A DNA stretch of 43,503 bases. Source: Planctomycetota bacterium (GTDB lineage: Bacteria; Planctomycetota; Planctomycetia; Pirellulales; Pirellulaceae). The translations under genes were made by a program, and so were the position numbers. This document shows positions 23,662 through 34,618 of the stretch, piece after piece (within the stretch, counting starts at the first letter, position 1; each line of letters starts with the position of its first letter). The DNA lies in assembly GCA_963204965.1 (NCBI GenBank), contig CAUJKA010000503.1:1-43503 (forward strand). Direction: 5' to 3'. The notes below the pieces were generated by a model that was not told where the DNA came from, did not search any database, and worked only from the letters and a program-made list of their open reading frames with translations.

Positions 23662-26097
23662 ATGTTGATTCATCGAGTTTTGTTCGGCACCGTACTTTCA
23701 CTTGCACTGGCCAGTTCAACATTGGTCAGTTCAACACTTGCCAATGATTGGGTGTCGATAACGGTTTATCCCACGGAAATCAAATTGAACACTGCGGCCG
23801 CATTTCAAAATGTGGTTGCAGTCGCCAAGCGATCCGACGGAATTACGTCCGATGTGACCAACCAAGTCCAATGGGCCTTGGAAAATCCTGCAATCGCAAC
23901 GTTGCAGGACGGGCAGTTGAAGCCAACCGCCGATGGCAATACAACGCTGAAAGCGACTTGGAACAATCTCTCCGCGCAGTCTACGATTGCTGTGACCGCG
24001 GCGACAACGCCTCGACCCATCAGCTTCCATCTTGACGTGATGCCCGTACTCACACGATCTGGTTGTAACACTGGCTCTTGCCACGGCGCGGCGCGGGGCA
24101 AGGACGGCTTCATGATTTCGCTGTTCGGATACGATCCGAAGGGCGACCACTATCGCATCACTCGCGAGATTGGAATTCGTCGAATCAACTTGGCTCGCCC
24201 CGACCAAAGTCTGATGTACTTGAAGTCGATCGGCGCTGTACCGCACTCTGGCGGCAAGCGTATGGAGCCCGACAGCGTTTACGCCAAGACCTTGCTGACT
24301 TGGTTAGAGCGTGAAGCCAAGATTGACGAGCAAACACCGCCAACCTGCACCAAGCTCGAACTGTTCCCAGCCCAAGCCGTACTGCAAGGCGATGGCGCTC
24401 AACAAAAGCTCGTTGCCGTGGCTCACTACAGCGACGGAACTTCGCGCGATGTCAGCCATCTAGCAGCCTTTACTACCAACAATGAAGGCACTGCGTCCGT
24501 TACCAACTTAGGCGCCGTCAAGGCTGGTGTGCGAGGCGAAGCGTATGTGATGGCTCGCTTTGATACACACACCGTTGGCACGCAAGTTCTTGTGCTGCCC
24601 GAAGGTGTGAAGTACGAACCGCCTGCGGTTACCGGCAATTACATCGACCAATTGATCGCTGACAAACTTCAGAAGCTGCGAGTCCTACCCAGCGGATTGT
24701 GCACCGACGAAGAGTTCTTGCGCCGAGTGACCATCGACATCGTTGGCCTTCTTCCGACCGAAGAAGAGTATCGTGAGTTTATGGCTGACACGGCCGCGGA
24801 TAAGCGATCGAAGCAAATTGAGAAGCTTTTAGCTCGTAAGGAATTCAGCGAAATATGGGCTATGAAATGGGCTCAGTTGCTGATGGTCAAGAGCGACAAC
24901 AATGTCAGCTACAAAGCGGCCTTCCTCTACTCCAGTTGGTTAACCAACCAATTGGCCAATGACCAGCCTATCGACAAGATCGTTCGAGAACTGCTATCTT
25001 CGAGCGGTGGAGTCTTTAATGTTCCCGCGACCAATTTCTACCAAACCGAGCGAGATACGCTCAAGACGGCGGAAAACGTCGCGCAGGTCTTTATGGGTAT
25101 TCGCACTCAATGTGCTCAGTGCCACAACCATCCGTTCGATCGCTGGACGATGCAGGACTATTACGGCTTCGCTTCATTCTTCGCTCAGGTTGGCCGAAAG
25201 ACCGGTGAAGACTATCGAGAAACAATTGTCTTCGATCGTCAGGGCGGTGAAGTCAATCATCCAGTGAGCAAGGCACCCGTAGCATCTAGCTTCTTGGGAG
25301 GTGGCCCAGCGGATGTTGCCGGCAAAGACCGTCGAGTCGTCCTGGCCAATTGGTTGACCAGTCCACAGAACCCCTTCTTTTCGACCAGTATCGCCAATCG
25401 CGTTTGGGCGCACTTTATGGGCGTTGGAATCGTCAACCCGGTTGATGATATTCGCGTGAGCAATCCAGCAAGTAATCCAGAGCTGTTTGCTGAACTAGGC
25501 AAACGCTTCGTTGATTACAAGTTTGACTTGAAGCAACTCGTTCGCGACATCTGCAATTCGCACGCCTATCAACGTACGACTCAGACCAACGAAACGAATA
25601 CGCTCGACACACGAAATTACTCGCACGCCACCGTTCGAAGAATTCCTGCCGAAATGCTCTTAGACTGCATCACTCAAGCAACCACCACGAAGGACAAGTT
25701 CCGTGGTCTACCGGTTGGTTCACGAGCTGTGCAAATTGCAGACGGTACCACTTCGGACTACTTCTTGAACACCTTCGGAAGATCACCGCGAACAACGGTC
25801 TGCGATTGCGAAGCGAGTACGGATCCGTCTTTGTCTCAAGCTCTGCATTTGCTCAATGGCAATGCGACTCAAGGCAAGATTCAGCAGGGCAAGGCCATCA
25901 ACGCGTGGCTTGAGCAGGGCCTAACCGTACCACAGATTGTTGAGAAGATTTACGTTCGCAGCCTGTCACGATTGCCAACTGAAGCAGAAGTTAACACGTT
26001 GAGCAAAATGGTGGCAGATGTTGGGAACAACCAAGCTGGCCTTGAGGATGCCTTTTGGGCCGTACTCAATAGCCGCGAATTCATGTTCAATCACTAA
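23662..26097 (+). CDS. DUF1549/DUF1553 protein with Big domain and two haem-type Cys motifs
   Basis: 811 residues; ATG 23662 follows the preceding stop by 7 bases with GGAG upstream (the frame is open to 23536 but that part overlaps the PPC gene). Signal peptide MLIHRVLFGTVLSLALASS. A bacterial Ig-like Big_2 domain (about 30-115) precedes a cytochrome-like segment GCNTGSCHG (Cys135, Cys140, His141: CX4CH). Then DUF1549 (about 330-470, FLRRVTIDIVGLLPTEEEY), a canonical CAQCH at 484-488 followed by NHPFDRW, and DUF1553 (about 555-800, VLANWLTSPQNPFFSTSIANRVWAHFMG). Both motifs could carry covalent haem after export. Activity of these planctomycete families is not established. Confidence 0.88.
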   Translation: MLIHRVLFGTVLSLALASSTLVSSTLANDWVSITVYPTEIKLNTAAAFQNVVAVAKRSDGITSDVTNQVQWALENPAIATLQDGQLKPTADGNTTLKATWNNLSAQSTIAVTAATTPRPISFHLDVMPVLTRSGCNTGSCHGAARGKDGFMISLFGYDPKGDHYRITREIGIRRINLARPDQSLMYLKSIGAVPHSGGKRMEPDSVYAKTLLTWLEREAKIDEQTPPTCTKLELFPAQAVLQGDGAQQKLVAVAHYSDGTSRDVSHLAAFTTNNEGTASVTNLGAVKAGVRGEAYVMARFDTHTVGTQVLVLPEGVKYEPPAVTGNYIDQLIADKLQKLRVLPSGLCTDEEFLRRVTIDIVGLLPTEEEYREFMADTAADKRSKQIEKLLARKEFSEIWAMKWAQLLMVKSDNNVSYKAAFLYSSWLTNQLANDQPIDKIVRELLSSSGGVFNVPATNFYQTERDTLKTAENVAQVFMGIRTQCAQCHNHPFDRWTMQDYYGFASFFAQVGRKTGEDYRETIVFDRQGGEVNHPVSKAPVASSFLGGGPADVAGKDRRVVLANWLTSPQNPFFSTSIANRVWAHFMGVGIVNPVDDIRVSNPASNPELFAELGKRFVDYKFDLKQLVRDICNSHAYQRTTQTNETNTLDTRNYSHATVRRIPAEMLLDCITQATTTKDKFRGLPVGSRAVQIADGTTSDYFLNTFGRSPRTTVCDCEASTDPSLSQALHLLNGNATQGKIQQGKAINAWLEQGLTVPQIVEKIYVRSLSRLPTEAEVNTLSKMVADVGNNQAGLEDAFWAVLNSREFMFNH

Positions 26098-26118
26098 GTC
26101 TCTGAGATTTGAAAAGCT

Positions 26119-28524
<2,406 letters not shown>

Positions 28525-28655
28525 GTTGCTTCAATCGATTCGCGTCAGCCGTTCTGAACTTGCCGCGACGCGTTAACGTCCGGTTTTCAAAGCATTGGCG
28601 CGATGGTCATCGCAACTCGACCGAAACCGAAGCCAAACGGCTTTCGGCTGGACTG

Positions 28656-28691
28656 AAAAAGCCGACCGCGGACATCTGCGATCGGCTTTTT
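28656..28691. terminator. Bidirectional terminator
   Basis: AAAAAGCCGA (28656-28665) pairs perfectly with TCGGCTTTTT (28682-28691), with a partly paired interior. The A-run and T-run make it work in both directions, between the converging PSCyt1-WD40 and M61 peptidase genes. Confidence 0.9.
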
Positions 28692-28701
28692 GCATTCTGG
28701 C

Positions 28702-30636
28702 CTACTGTCGCTTGAGGATCTTCTCAAGCATGTCTGGCTTCGATTCATCACGACTGAGACTTAAGTACTTAGGTCCATCAAAATACTGAAGTTGCACAGG
28801 CTTCATGAGATAACCTTCTTCGACCAACAAATTGATCGCCGAAGAATTTGCCGATCGTTGCACTGCGTCGTCAAGGACATCGCGACTCCACTTACGATCA
28901 TCGATGGCAGCGATCTTCATTCCAGGGCCAAGCTTGGCTTTGTCGGCTGGACTGTTCAAACGAATATCGGTGATTGAGCCATCGCCGGACAACATCATTC
29001 CCAGCGTATCGTAGTGGTCAATTCCCGAAGGCAATCGAAAGGTTGCTGGCGAAATGCGAGGCCGTTGAGCCGAAGCCTTGAACTCGTATCCCAGCAATTC
29101 GGCAACTTTGGGATCGTAGGACTCGCGAGTGCTCTCGACTCGCCGCAAGATTAGGCCATCCCAATCGTAGGCTGCTATCGAGTTCAAAGTTTCGACAATC
29201 TCTTGTCGTGTGAACGCCTTCGGCTTGCTAGTCATCCAATTGGCGGCAGGATCAGTGCAAGCGAAGAACGCCTTGCAGAAATCGTCGAGCGATCGCTGCC
29301 CGTTGGTTTGAGTTCGAATGATCGCGTCCGCCTCTAACCAAAAGAGCATGCCTTCCATGTAGTAATCTTGGCTTCCACGCAGCTTAGGCCATGCCGGACT
29401 GCCATCGCGAAGGACGTGCGAAGCGGCACCGGTGTCGACCAATGGTCGCCATTGGCGATTCTGCTGATGCACAGCGTTGCGAAGTTCGACTCCCACGCGA
29501 TCACAAAACTCGTCCTTAGACATTAAGCCACAACGCGCTTCGACCAGTTCACCCAAGTATTGTGTGAGTCCTTCATAAACCCAGAGCAAATCAGTCCCCA
29601 TCGGAGTATGGAAATCGTTGACAACCATTCCGGCGGGACGACGATACTTGCCACACCACGAGTGCAAATACTCGTGAGGAATCAATAGTCTCGACCAGCC
29701 TTTAAGCGACCCCAACGATCGAAGCGAGCTTGGAGGCAAGACATTCATTGTCGACCTGGAATGCTCTAGACCATTCGAAGGCATCTGATCCGTGATGGCA
29801 AGCAATATGTCGAAGTGATCAAACGGCTGCGAGCCAGTTAACTTGGCCGTTTGAGCCACCATGCGCTGCAGACACTCGACGATGGACTTATCTAGGTCCA
29901 CGGACTGAGGATATTCGCTGAACACATGCAGCACATGTGGAGCGAGAGCGACTTGAGCCTCTTTGGTATCAAGCTGGAACGCTCGATGATACCGTCCACA
30001 CATGATCGGACTATCGACAAAATTCTGAATGCTTGTCGGCGCAAAGCTGACCTGATCGGCAACATCCTCTGCTTTGCTTCGCATCGCCGCAGCCGCATAC
30101 CAACCTTTGGGCAAAAGCAACTTGGTTTGGATCAGCGACTCGTCGGGGTTTTGACCTTCAGGACATAACAGAACTGTGCCAGGGCTGATCAAGCCGACCA
30201 TGGAGCCACCGAAGGTATCGTGCCCCATTGAATTGGTCGTCGGCTGATTGGCGATGTAGCGTATCTGAGCTTCAATCTCGGTTGTATTGGGAGGCACCTG
30301 CAACTCGACGCGATACACCTCACCAGGAGTGCGAGTCCAATTCAGCACGTCACCGTCGAGTGAAGTAAAGGTCAGACCAGCCACATTGGCGATTGGCCCG
30401 CCTGGTCCGTGTGAGCCTGGGACCCATTTCGGATACCAGAGCGGCACGACTTGCGACTGAGTCGACGATGCGACTGGAATTCGCAAAGTAGCGCTGAGCA
30501 GCTTTCTGGGTAGATCTCGAGCATCGATCTCGATGGATATCGGACGGGCTTGTCCCCATGCTGTGGTGATGGTGAAGCAAACGAGCCCCACTGTGGCAAC
30601 TGCGGCGCGCAGCAATTTTTGAATCGACATATTCAT
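28702..30636 (-). CDS. M61-family (glycyl aminopeptidase-like) metallopeptidase with PDZ domain
   Basis: 644 residues from ATG 30636 (GAGGA 10 bases upstream; a second ATG at 30630). Signal peptide MNMSIQKLLRAAVATVGLVCFTITTAWG. Beta-rich N-terminal domain (SIEIDARDLPRKLLSATL, YPKWVPGSHGP) and a gluzincin catalytic domain: GLEHSRST (about 289-296), zinc site HEYLHSW (His321, Glu322, His325) and third ligand Glu355 in WVYEGLTQYLGE. A C-terminal PDZ-like domain about 540-615 (DTLGMMLSGDGSITDIRLNSPADKAKLGPGMKI). An exported aminopeptidase is expected. All active-site residues are present. Single-gene unit. Confidence 0.92.
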   Translation of the reverse strand: MNMSIQKLLRAAVATVGLVCFTITTAWGQARPISIEIDARDLPRKLLSATLRIPVASSTQSQVVPLWYPKWVPGSHGPGGPIANVAGLTFTSLDGDVLNWTRTPGEVYRVELQVPPNTTEIEAQIRYIANQPTTNSMGHDTFGGSMVGLISPGTVLLCPEGQNPDESLIQTKLLLPKGWYAAAAMRSKAEDVADQVSFAPTSIQNFVDSPIMCGRYHRAFQLDTKEAQVALAPHVLHVFSEYPQSVDLDKSIVECLQRMVAQTAKLTGSQPFDHFDILLAITDQMPSNGLEHSRSTMNVLPPSSLRSLGSLKGWSRLLIPHEYLHSWCGKYRRPAGMVVNDFHTPMGTDLLWVYEGLTQYLGELVEARCGLMSKDEFCDRVGVELRNAVHQQNRQWRPLVDTGAASHVLRDGSPAWPKLRGSQDYYMEGMLFWLEADAIIRTQTNGQRSLDDFCKAFFACTDPAANWMTSKPKAFTRQEIVETLNSIAAYDWDGLILRRVESTRESYDPKVAELLGYEFKASAQRPRISPATFRLPSGIDHYDTLGMMLSGDGSITDIRLNSPADKAKLGPGMKIAAIDDRKWSRDVLDDAVQRSANSSAINLLVEEGYLMKPVQLQYFDGPKYLSLSRDESKPDMLEKILKRQ

Positions 30637-30666
30637 AGGTAGTGTGTCCTCGCCATTGGGTAAATG
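30637..30666. other. M61 gene 5' flank abutting repeat element
   Basis: The only 30 bases between the peptidase start codon and the MITE-like element; it holds the GAGGA ribosome-binding site. The peptidase promoter must therefore lie in or beyond the element. Confidence 0.4.
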
Positions 30667-30764
30667 TAGTGGGATTCGCCAGAATTCTTCCCGTAGTGGA
30701 ACTCGCCAGAGTTCCTTCCTCGCCAGAATTCCTACAGCGCGGGGGTTTCAGACGAATCCCACTA
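30667..30764. repeat. MITE-like element A: TIR-bounded tandem hairpins
   Basis: Bounded by perfect 12-bp terminal inverted repeats, TAGTGGGATTCG (30667-30678) and CGAATCCCACTA (30753-30764). It contains two full 27-base units (starting 30666 and 30693) and one 5'-truncated unit. Each full unit folds as a 7-bp hairpin around GCCA, e.g. GGAACTC-GCCA-GAGTTCC. Same unit as in element B. No coding capacity. Confidence 0.75.
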
Positions 30765-31075
30765 GCCCATTCTCAACATTTTGAAGGAGCCTAGTATAGT
30801 TCACCCGCCGTTGACTCCGAGGGGCTAGGGCATTGTTGTTCGTACGGAAAATCGGCTGAACGAGATCGGTGCTCCCTCGTTGAGGATTGAAGCACCACTA
30901 TTCGCACTTCTGCGCAGGCTTAGGCGACTTTACCGAAACAATTCAGAAATTCTTTTTGGGAGTCGGTCGACTACTGCTAAATCCAAACGACAAACTAACG
31001 TAAAACAAAAGTCTTCGCAGTATCCGATGTCGCGAACCGCTGAGATTGATTCATCGCACAACCAGGAAAATTCCA
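30765..31075. other. Leader region of the DUF1579 gene
   Basis: About 310 bases between element A and the DUF1579 start. No gene seen; should contain the DUF1579 promoter. AGGAAAA lies just upstream of the ATG. Confidence 0.3.
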
Positions 31076-31552
31076 ATGCACACACCAGCTCAAAAAGAAC
31101 ACGATTGGCTTCATCAAATGATCGGAACATGGGTTATGGAATCCGAATGCAAGATGGGCCCCGATGATGCCCCGATCAAGACGAAGGCAAGAGAGGTCGT
31201 CAAATCGCTAGGCGGACTTTGGACCAGTGCAGAAGGTGAGATGTCGGACGCTAACGAAGGCGTTCAGAGTGTCATGACGCTTGGCTACGATACGATTTCG
31301 AAGGCCTTCGTAGGGACCTTCGTCGTTTCCTGTATGGCTTACCTTTGGGTCTACCGCGGGCAGTTGGATTCATCGGGTACAACACTCGTACTAGACACCG
31401 AGGGACCAAACTTCAGCGGCGAGGGCCTAGCTAAGTACCAGGACATTATCACGATTCATTCTAAAGATCATCGAATTTTGGAATCGCAGGTCCAAGCTCC
31501 CGATGGATCATGGACTAAGTTCATGACGGCTCACTATCATCGCCAGCAGTAG
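31076..31552 (+). CDS. DUF1579 family protein
   Basis: 158 residues from ATG 31076 with AGGAAAA about 7-9 bases upstream (the frame opens at 31046, but that extension has no Shine-Dalgarno). DUF1579 motifs: KEHDWLHQMIGTWVMESECKMGP, REVVKSLGGLWTSAEGEM, VMTLGYDTISKAFVGTFVVSCMAYLWVYRGQLD. A predicted beta-barrel, lipocalin-like domain; no signal peptide, so cytoplasmic. Function unknown. Its stop codon TAG lies at the very edge of repeat element B, and element A lies upstream, so the gene is bracketed by copies of the same repeat. Confidence 0.88.
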   Translation: MHTPAQKEHDWLHQMIGTWVMESECKMGPDDAPIKTKAREVVKSLGGLWTSAEGEMSDANEGVQSVMTLGYDTISKAFVGTFVVSCMAYLWVYRGQLDSSGTTLVLDTEGPNFSGEGLAKYQDIITIHSKDHRILESQVQAPDGSWTKFMTAHYHRQQ

Positions 31553-31680
31553 TAGTGGGATTCGCCAGAATTCCTGCCTCGGTAGTGGGATTCGCCAGAG
31601 TTCTTTGCGGTAGTGGGACTCACCAGAGTTCCTGCTGTGTTGCATTAACCCGAATTCCTGCGCTTCAGGCTAATCCCAAC
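31553..31680. repeat. MITE-like element B: tandem hairpins downstream of DUF1579
   Basis: Three units of 28-30 bases starting 31552, 31582 and 31610 (GTAGTGGGATTCGCCAGAAT type). All keep a 7-bp stem around GCCA or ACCA when G-U pairs are allowed. The left end equals the TIR of element A; the right end CTAATCCCAAC (31670-31680) is a diverged inverse of it. A further degenerate unit lies at about 31640-31660. It begins directly on the DUF1579 stop codon. Confidence 0.75.
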
Positions 31681-31853
31681 ACTTGGACGACTAGGTAATC
31701 TGTAACGCGAAGACCAACTTACTCTCAGATTTACGCTGGCTGGGTACGATGAAGAGAGAACGGTGCGCTGTGGAGCTTTGCCTCAAGCCTGCCTAGTAAT
31801 TGAAAGATTGCGATAGGAAGTCGCAAGATGCTAGCAACATAAAGGTCTCAGGG

Positions 31854-32696
31854 ATGAGTCGTCGAGGATTTGCGATTGGCGTCGGACTACTGGCGTCGAC
31901 ATTGAGTGCCAGTGCGGTTGCTCAACAGCCTCAAGCTGGATATCTACCTCAACAGAATCCAGCTCAGATGAATTCGCAACCTACACAGCCGGTCTATTCG
32001 CAGGTCAGTGCGCCTGTTGGTCATCCGGTTGGATATTCCCAGGACGCCTATGCTCAACAGGGCGTTCCGCAAGCTGCTTACGCTCAGTCCGGATGCGGTC
32101 AGCCAGGCTGCACCACCTGTGGTACTGCAGCATATGGTCATGGCGGTTACGCGCAAGGCTACGGACAGTGTGGCGATGGTCAATGCGGCCAAGAGCCGTC
32201 GAAGTTTTGGACCTCGTACTACCGCAACACGCGATGGCCAATGCCTTTTCGAGCTCAAGACGTTTCAGCGGTAACACAGCATTTTGACATCCAACGCGAG
32301 AACGGATGGCGGATGCACAATACCGTCGGACATGCCATGTTTGATCAACGAACCAACACGCTTACCCAAGCTGGTCGCAATCACATTCAGTCGATCCTTC
32401 GAGACAACCCATCGAATCGCAAGGTGGTGTTTGTATTGCAAGGACAGAATCCAAAGCAAACATCCGCTCGCGTTCAATCAACAGAACTTGCGATCTCCGA
32501 GCTTCTACCAGTCGGCGATCTGCCACCAGTTTATGTGACCGACCGCGATGCACCAGGTTCTTCGGGTGCCTACCAAACTGCGGTCAATCGAGCCTTGATG
32601 GGATCGGTTCCGCTACCACGACTTACTTCTGGTGGAGCCGCCGCAGGTGGAGCCAGTTCTGGCAGTGGTGGTGCTGCGGGCAGCAGTGGACCTTAA
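31854..32696 (+). CDS. Secreted Gln/Gly/Cys-rich protein of unknown function
   Basis: 280 residues from ATG 31854 (AAAGG 7 bases upstream); the frame opens at TTG 31800 without a good site. Signal peptide MSRRGFAIGVGLLASTLSASAVAQ, with SRRGF giving it a Tat-like look. Mature part: Gln/Pro/Tyr-rich segment, then a Cys cluster (SGCGQPGCTTCG; YGQCGDGQCG), then a conserved-looking domain (KFWTSYYRNTRWPMPFRAQD; FDIQRENGWRMHNTVGHAMFD; NHIQSILRDNPSNRKVVFVLQG) and a Gly/Ser/Ala-rich tail. The last block loosely resembles OmpA-type peptide but lacks its key motif. I do not recognise a family; probably an envelope or extracellular structural protein. Confidence 0.7.
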   Translation: MSRRGFAIGVGLLASTLSASAVAQQPQAGYLPQQNPAQMNSQPTQPVYSQVSAPVGHPVGYSQDAYAQQGVPQAAYAQSGCGQPGCTTCGTAAYGHGGYAQGYGQCGDGQCGQEPSKFWTSYYRNTRWPMPFRAQDVSAVTQHFDIQRENGWRMHNTVGHAMFDQRTNTLTQAGRNHIQSILRDNPSNRKVVFVLQGQNPKQTSARVQSTELAISELLPVGDLPPVYVTDRDAPGSSGAYQTAVNRALMGSVPLPRLTSGGAAAGGASSGSGGAAGSSGP

Positions 32697-32899
32697 TCCC
32701 TGGCTTTAAACTCGCATCGGCTGACCGGCACAGATTGCTGGTCATGAGTTTGATGCGGGAATCGGATTGGACCATCGCCAGATTTGGCTCTGGTGAAATG
32801 AATGGAAACAGGCTGCTTAGTTGAGGAGTCCAGACTATACTGGACTCTTCCCACAAGTAGTATCATCCTTTCATTCTCTGACGCACGAGTTTTGGTCGC
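32697..32899. other. Spacer with several small hairpins
   Basis: TGACCGGC...GCTGGTCA (32722-32744, one G-T pair) and CCAGA-TTTGGC-TCTGG (about 32781-32796) precede the strong hairpin GAGTCCAG-ACTATA-CTGGACTC (32826-32847, perfect 8 bp, followed by TTCCC), which probably terminates the secreted-protein transcript. No gene. Confidence 0.5.
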
Positions 32900-33832
32900 T
32901 TGATCGTCCGCTTTAAAGTCCCCGAAAATCTACCTTTTCCTGCCAGAACCGTGTTGGGCGCGGTTCAAATGGCGTTGAAGATCAAGAGACGAGCCGCCGA
33001 AGTGGTGATTCACGAAGGTGGCGTCACGTGCCGCGGCAAACCGCTCATCCAAACCCACTTGCGTTTGGAAGTTGGCGACACGCTGGACATCGATTACGCT
33101 CCACAACCTGTCCGGCAACCCAAGAGCCGGGGAAGCAGCCAAGATCGGTTTGAAATCGTTTTCGACGATGACACTCTGATTGTTGTCAACAAGCCAGCCG
33201 GTCTACTCACAGTACCCACGCCCAAGCGCGAGCCCAACACGCTACAGTCTCAGATTCGTAAGTGGCTCGAACGTCAACAGCCGGGAGCTCAAGCTGTCTG
33301 TGTCCACCGCTTGGATAAGTTGGTATCTGGGTTGTTGGTCTTCGCGAAGAGTTTCGAAGCTGCGGATTTAATTCGTTCGCAGTTTGAAGCTCGGAAACCA
33401 CAACGCTTGTACTCAGCAATTGTGGCAGGTGTTCCGAAAGAGTCGAAAGGTACGATCCGTAGCTATCTTTCAACCGACAAGGACTTGACCCGCCGTTCTT
33501 CCGACGATCCAAGCCAAGGCGAACTTGCCATCACGCACTACCGAGTCAAAGAAGCTTGGGATGGAGTCGCTCTCCTGGAGATCAAGCTTGAAACCGGCAG
33601 ACGCAATCAGATCCGAGTCCACATGGCTGAAATCGGTCATCCCGTCTTGGGCGATCCGAGGTACCATCGCCTGAGCGCTGAACATCCGCTGTGGCCCTAC
33701 GAACGCATCGCGCTACATGCAGAGACGCTCGCAATCATCCACCCAATCACTCAGGACGACTTGCGATTCATCGCACCTTGGCCTCAAGAGTTTCGCGACT
33801 TAAGAAAACGACTTCGACCGCGAGATAACTGA
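32900..33832 (+). CDS. RluA-family pseudouridine synthase
   Basis: 310 residues. The start is TTG 32900, the only start-type codon between an in-frame TGA (32879) and the conserved region; initiation is thus somewhat uncertain. An S4-like RNA-binding N-terminus (about 1-75: RAAEVVIHEGGVTCRGKPL, LEVGDTLDIDY), then the catalytic domain: IVVNKPAGLLTVPTP, CVHRLDKLVSGLLVFAK with catalytic Asp139, RLYSAIVAGVP, ITHYRVKEAWDGVALLEIKLETGRRNQIRVHMAEIGHPVLGDPRY. Converts uridine to pseudouridine in rRNA or tRNA; the target base cannot be assigned. The usual HRLD-R-D/E-T-SG is HRLD-K-L-V-SG here, a conservative variation after the catalytic Asp. Confidence 0.9.
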   Translation: MIVRFKVPENLPFPARTVLGAVQMALKIKRRAAEVVIHEGGVTCRGKPLIQTHLRLEVGDTLDIDYAPQPVRQPKSRGSSQDRFEIVFDDDTLIVVNKPAGLLTVPTPKREPNTLQSQIRKWLERQQPGAQAVCVHRLDKLVSGLLVFAKSFEAADLIRSQFEARKPQRLYSAIVAGVPKESKGTIRSYLSTDKDLTRRSSDDPSQGELAITHYRVKEAWDGVALLEIKLETGRRNQIRVHMAEIGHPVLGDPRYHRLSAEHPLWPYERIALHAETLAIIHPITQDDLRFIAPWPQEFRDLRKRLRPRDN

Positions 33833-33871
33833 GTTCTCATCTGACACTTCTCGCTGATCGCTGAAGTACCT

Positions 33872-33920
33872 CGTTCCGAGGCTCTGCCTTGGAACGCACT
33901 GTCTTCGAGGCTCCGCCTCG
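33872..33920. repeat. Twin CTCCG-type hairpins
   Basis: CGTTCCGAGG-CTCTG-CCTTGGAACG (33872-33896; one G-T pair) and CGAGG-CTCCG-CCTCG (33906-33920). This pair resembles a dispersed repeat seen in many bacterial spacers (recollection). It lies between the converging pseudouridine synthase and antitoxin-like genes and may act in termination. Confidence 0.65.
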
Positions 33921-33960
33921 CCATGCTGCGTTTACATGTCAGGCGGCACCTTCAAGACAA

Positions 33961-34170
33961 CTAGTTAATTCGCTCGGCATCTGTCAGAACGAATGGCTGC
34001 ACCTGCGACATTGCTTCCAGCGTTCGCTCGATTTCTTCTGGGCTCATCGGTCCATCATCGTCGCATTGAGTCTTATCAAGCCAAATGCGAACTTCAGTTC
34101 CATCTGAGAAACCTACAGGAGCTTTGATTTCAATTCTGCCGTTACGAACGATTCCGTTTATCGGTGTCAT
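33961..34170 (-). CDS. AF2212-type antitoxin-like protein, orphan
   Basis: 69 residues: MTPINGIVRNGRIEIKAPVGFSDGTEVRIWLDK, the beta-strand pattern (I-G-V-NG-I-L--P---DGT-V-V) of small AF2212-like antitoxins, then SPEEIERTLEAMSQVQPFVLTDAERIN. GGAGGAG lies about 10 bases upstream of the ATG. Relatives I remember run on past DAER-x-x-W with a charged tail and are followed by a PIN toxin gene; here a TAG falls right after AERIN and the next 70 bases hold only repeats, so both tail and toxin are missing. Function as an antitoxin is inferred from the fold pattern only. Confidence 0.55.
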   Translation of the reverse strand: MTPINGIVRNGRIEIKAPVGFSDGTEVRIWLDKTQCDDDGPMSPEEIERTLEAMSQVQPFVLTDAERIN

Positions 34171-34618
34171 CGCTGTCTCCTCCTACGTGTGTCGACTACC
34201 AATATTATAGCTCGACTCAGTGAGTAGCGGAAAGTGCGCCTTGCGAAGTCTCAAGCCTAGTAATTTCTGGTCACTTTGAGGTAGCGATGGATTGATCCCA
34301 TTTGATTGCTACACATTGTCAGACTAAGCTGCTAAACTGGACGTTGACGAACAGTTTCGTTCCTTTGCAATCCCACCTAGCTCCTCACTTTCTCCCACCC
34401 AATTCCCGCCAAGAACCCTTAGATACCCACGTCCTCGCCAACGCAGGATGTTGCACTAAGTGTATCGGCTTCATCGCTCAGATCCTTATCTCGGTCGAAT
34501 GAACGCCTGAAAAAAACTCACCGTTTAGCCTCGGAATGTTCGCACGCAAATCATTGGTATTCCCATGCGGTTGCCAATAATCCAAGCGAGACCATTCTCC
34601 CCAGTCAGGGACCTCAAC
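34171..34618. other. Divergent spacer, no gene
   Basis: About 450 bases separating the antitoxin-like gene from the large cytochrome gene. Promoters for both must lie here, but I see no convincing consensus or repeat. The frame of the cytochrome gene is open from 34565, without signal-peptide character before 34619. Confidence 0.3.

Noticed and set aside
30667..31640. Regularly repeated 27-30-base units, possible CRISPR array
   Set aside because: Units are directly adjacent with no unique spacers, the repeats fold on themselves, and no cas gene is present.
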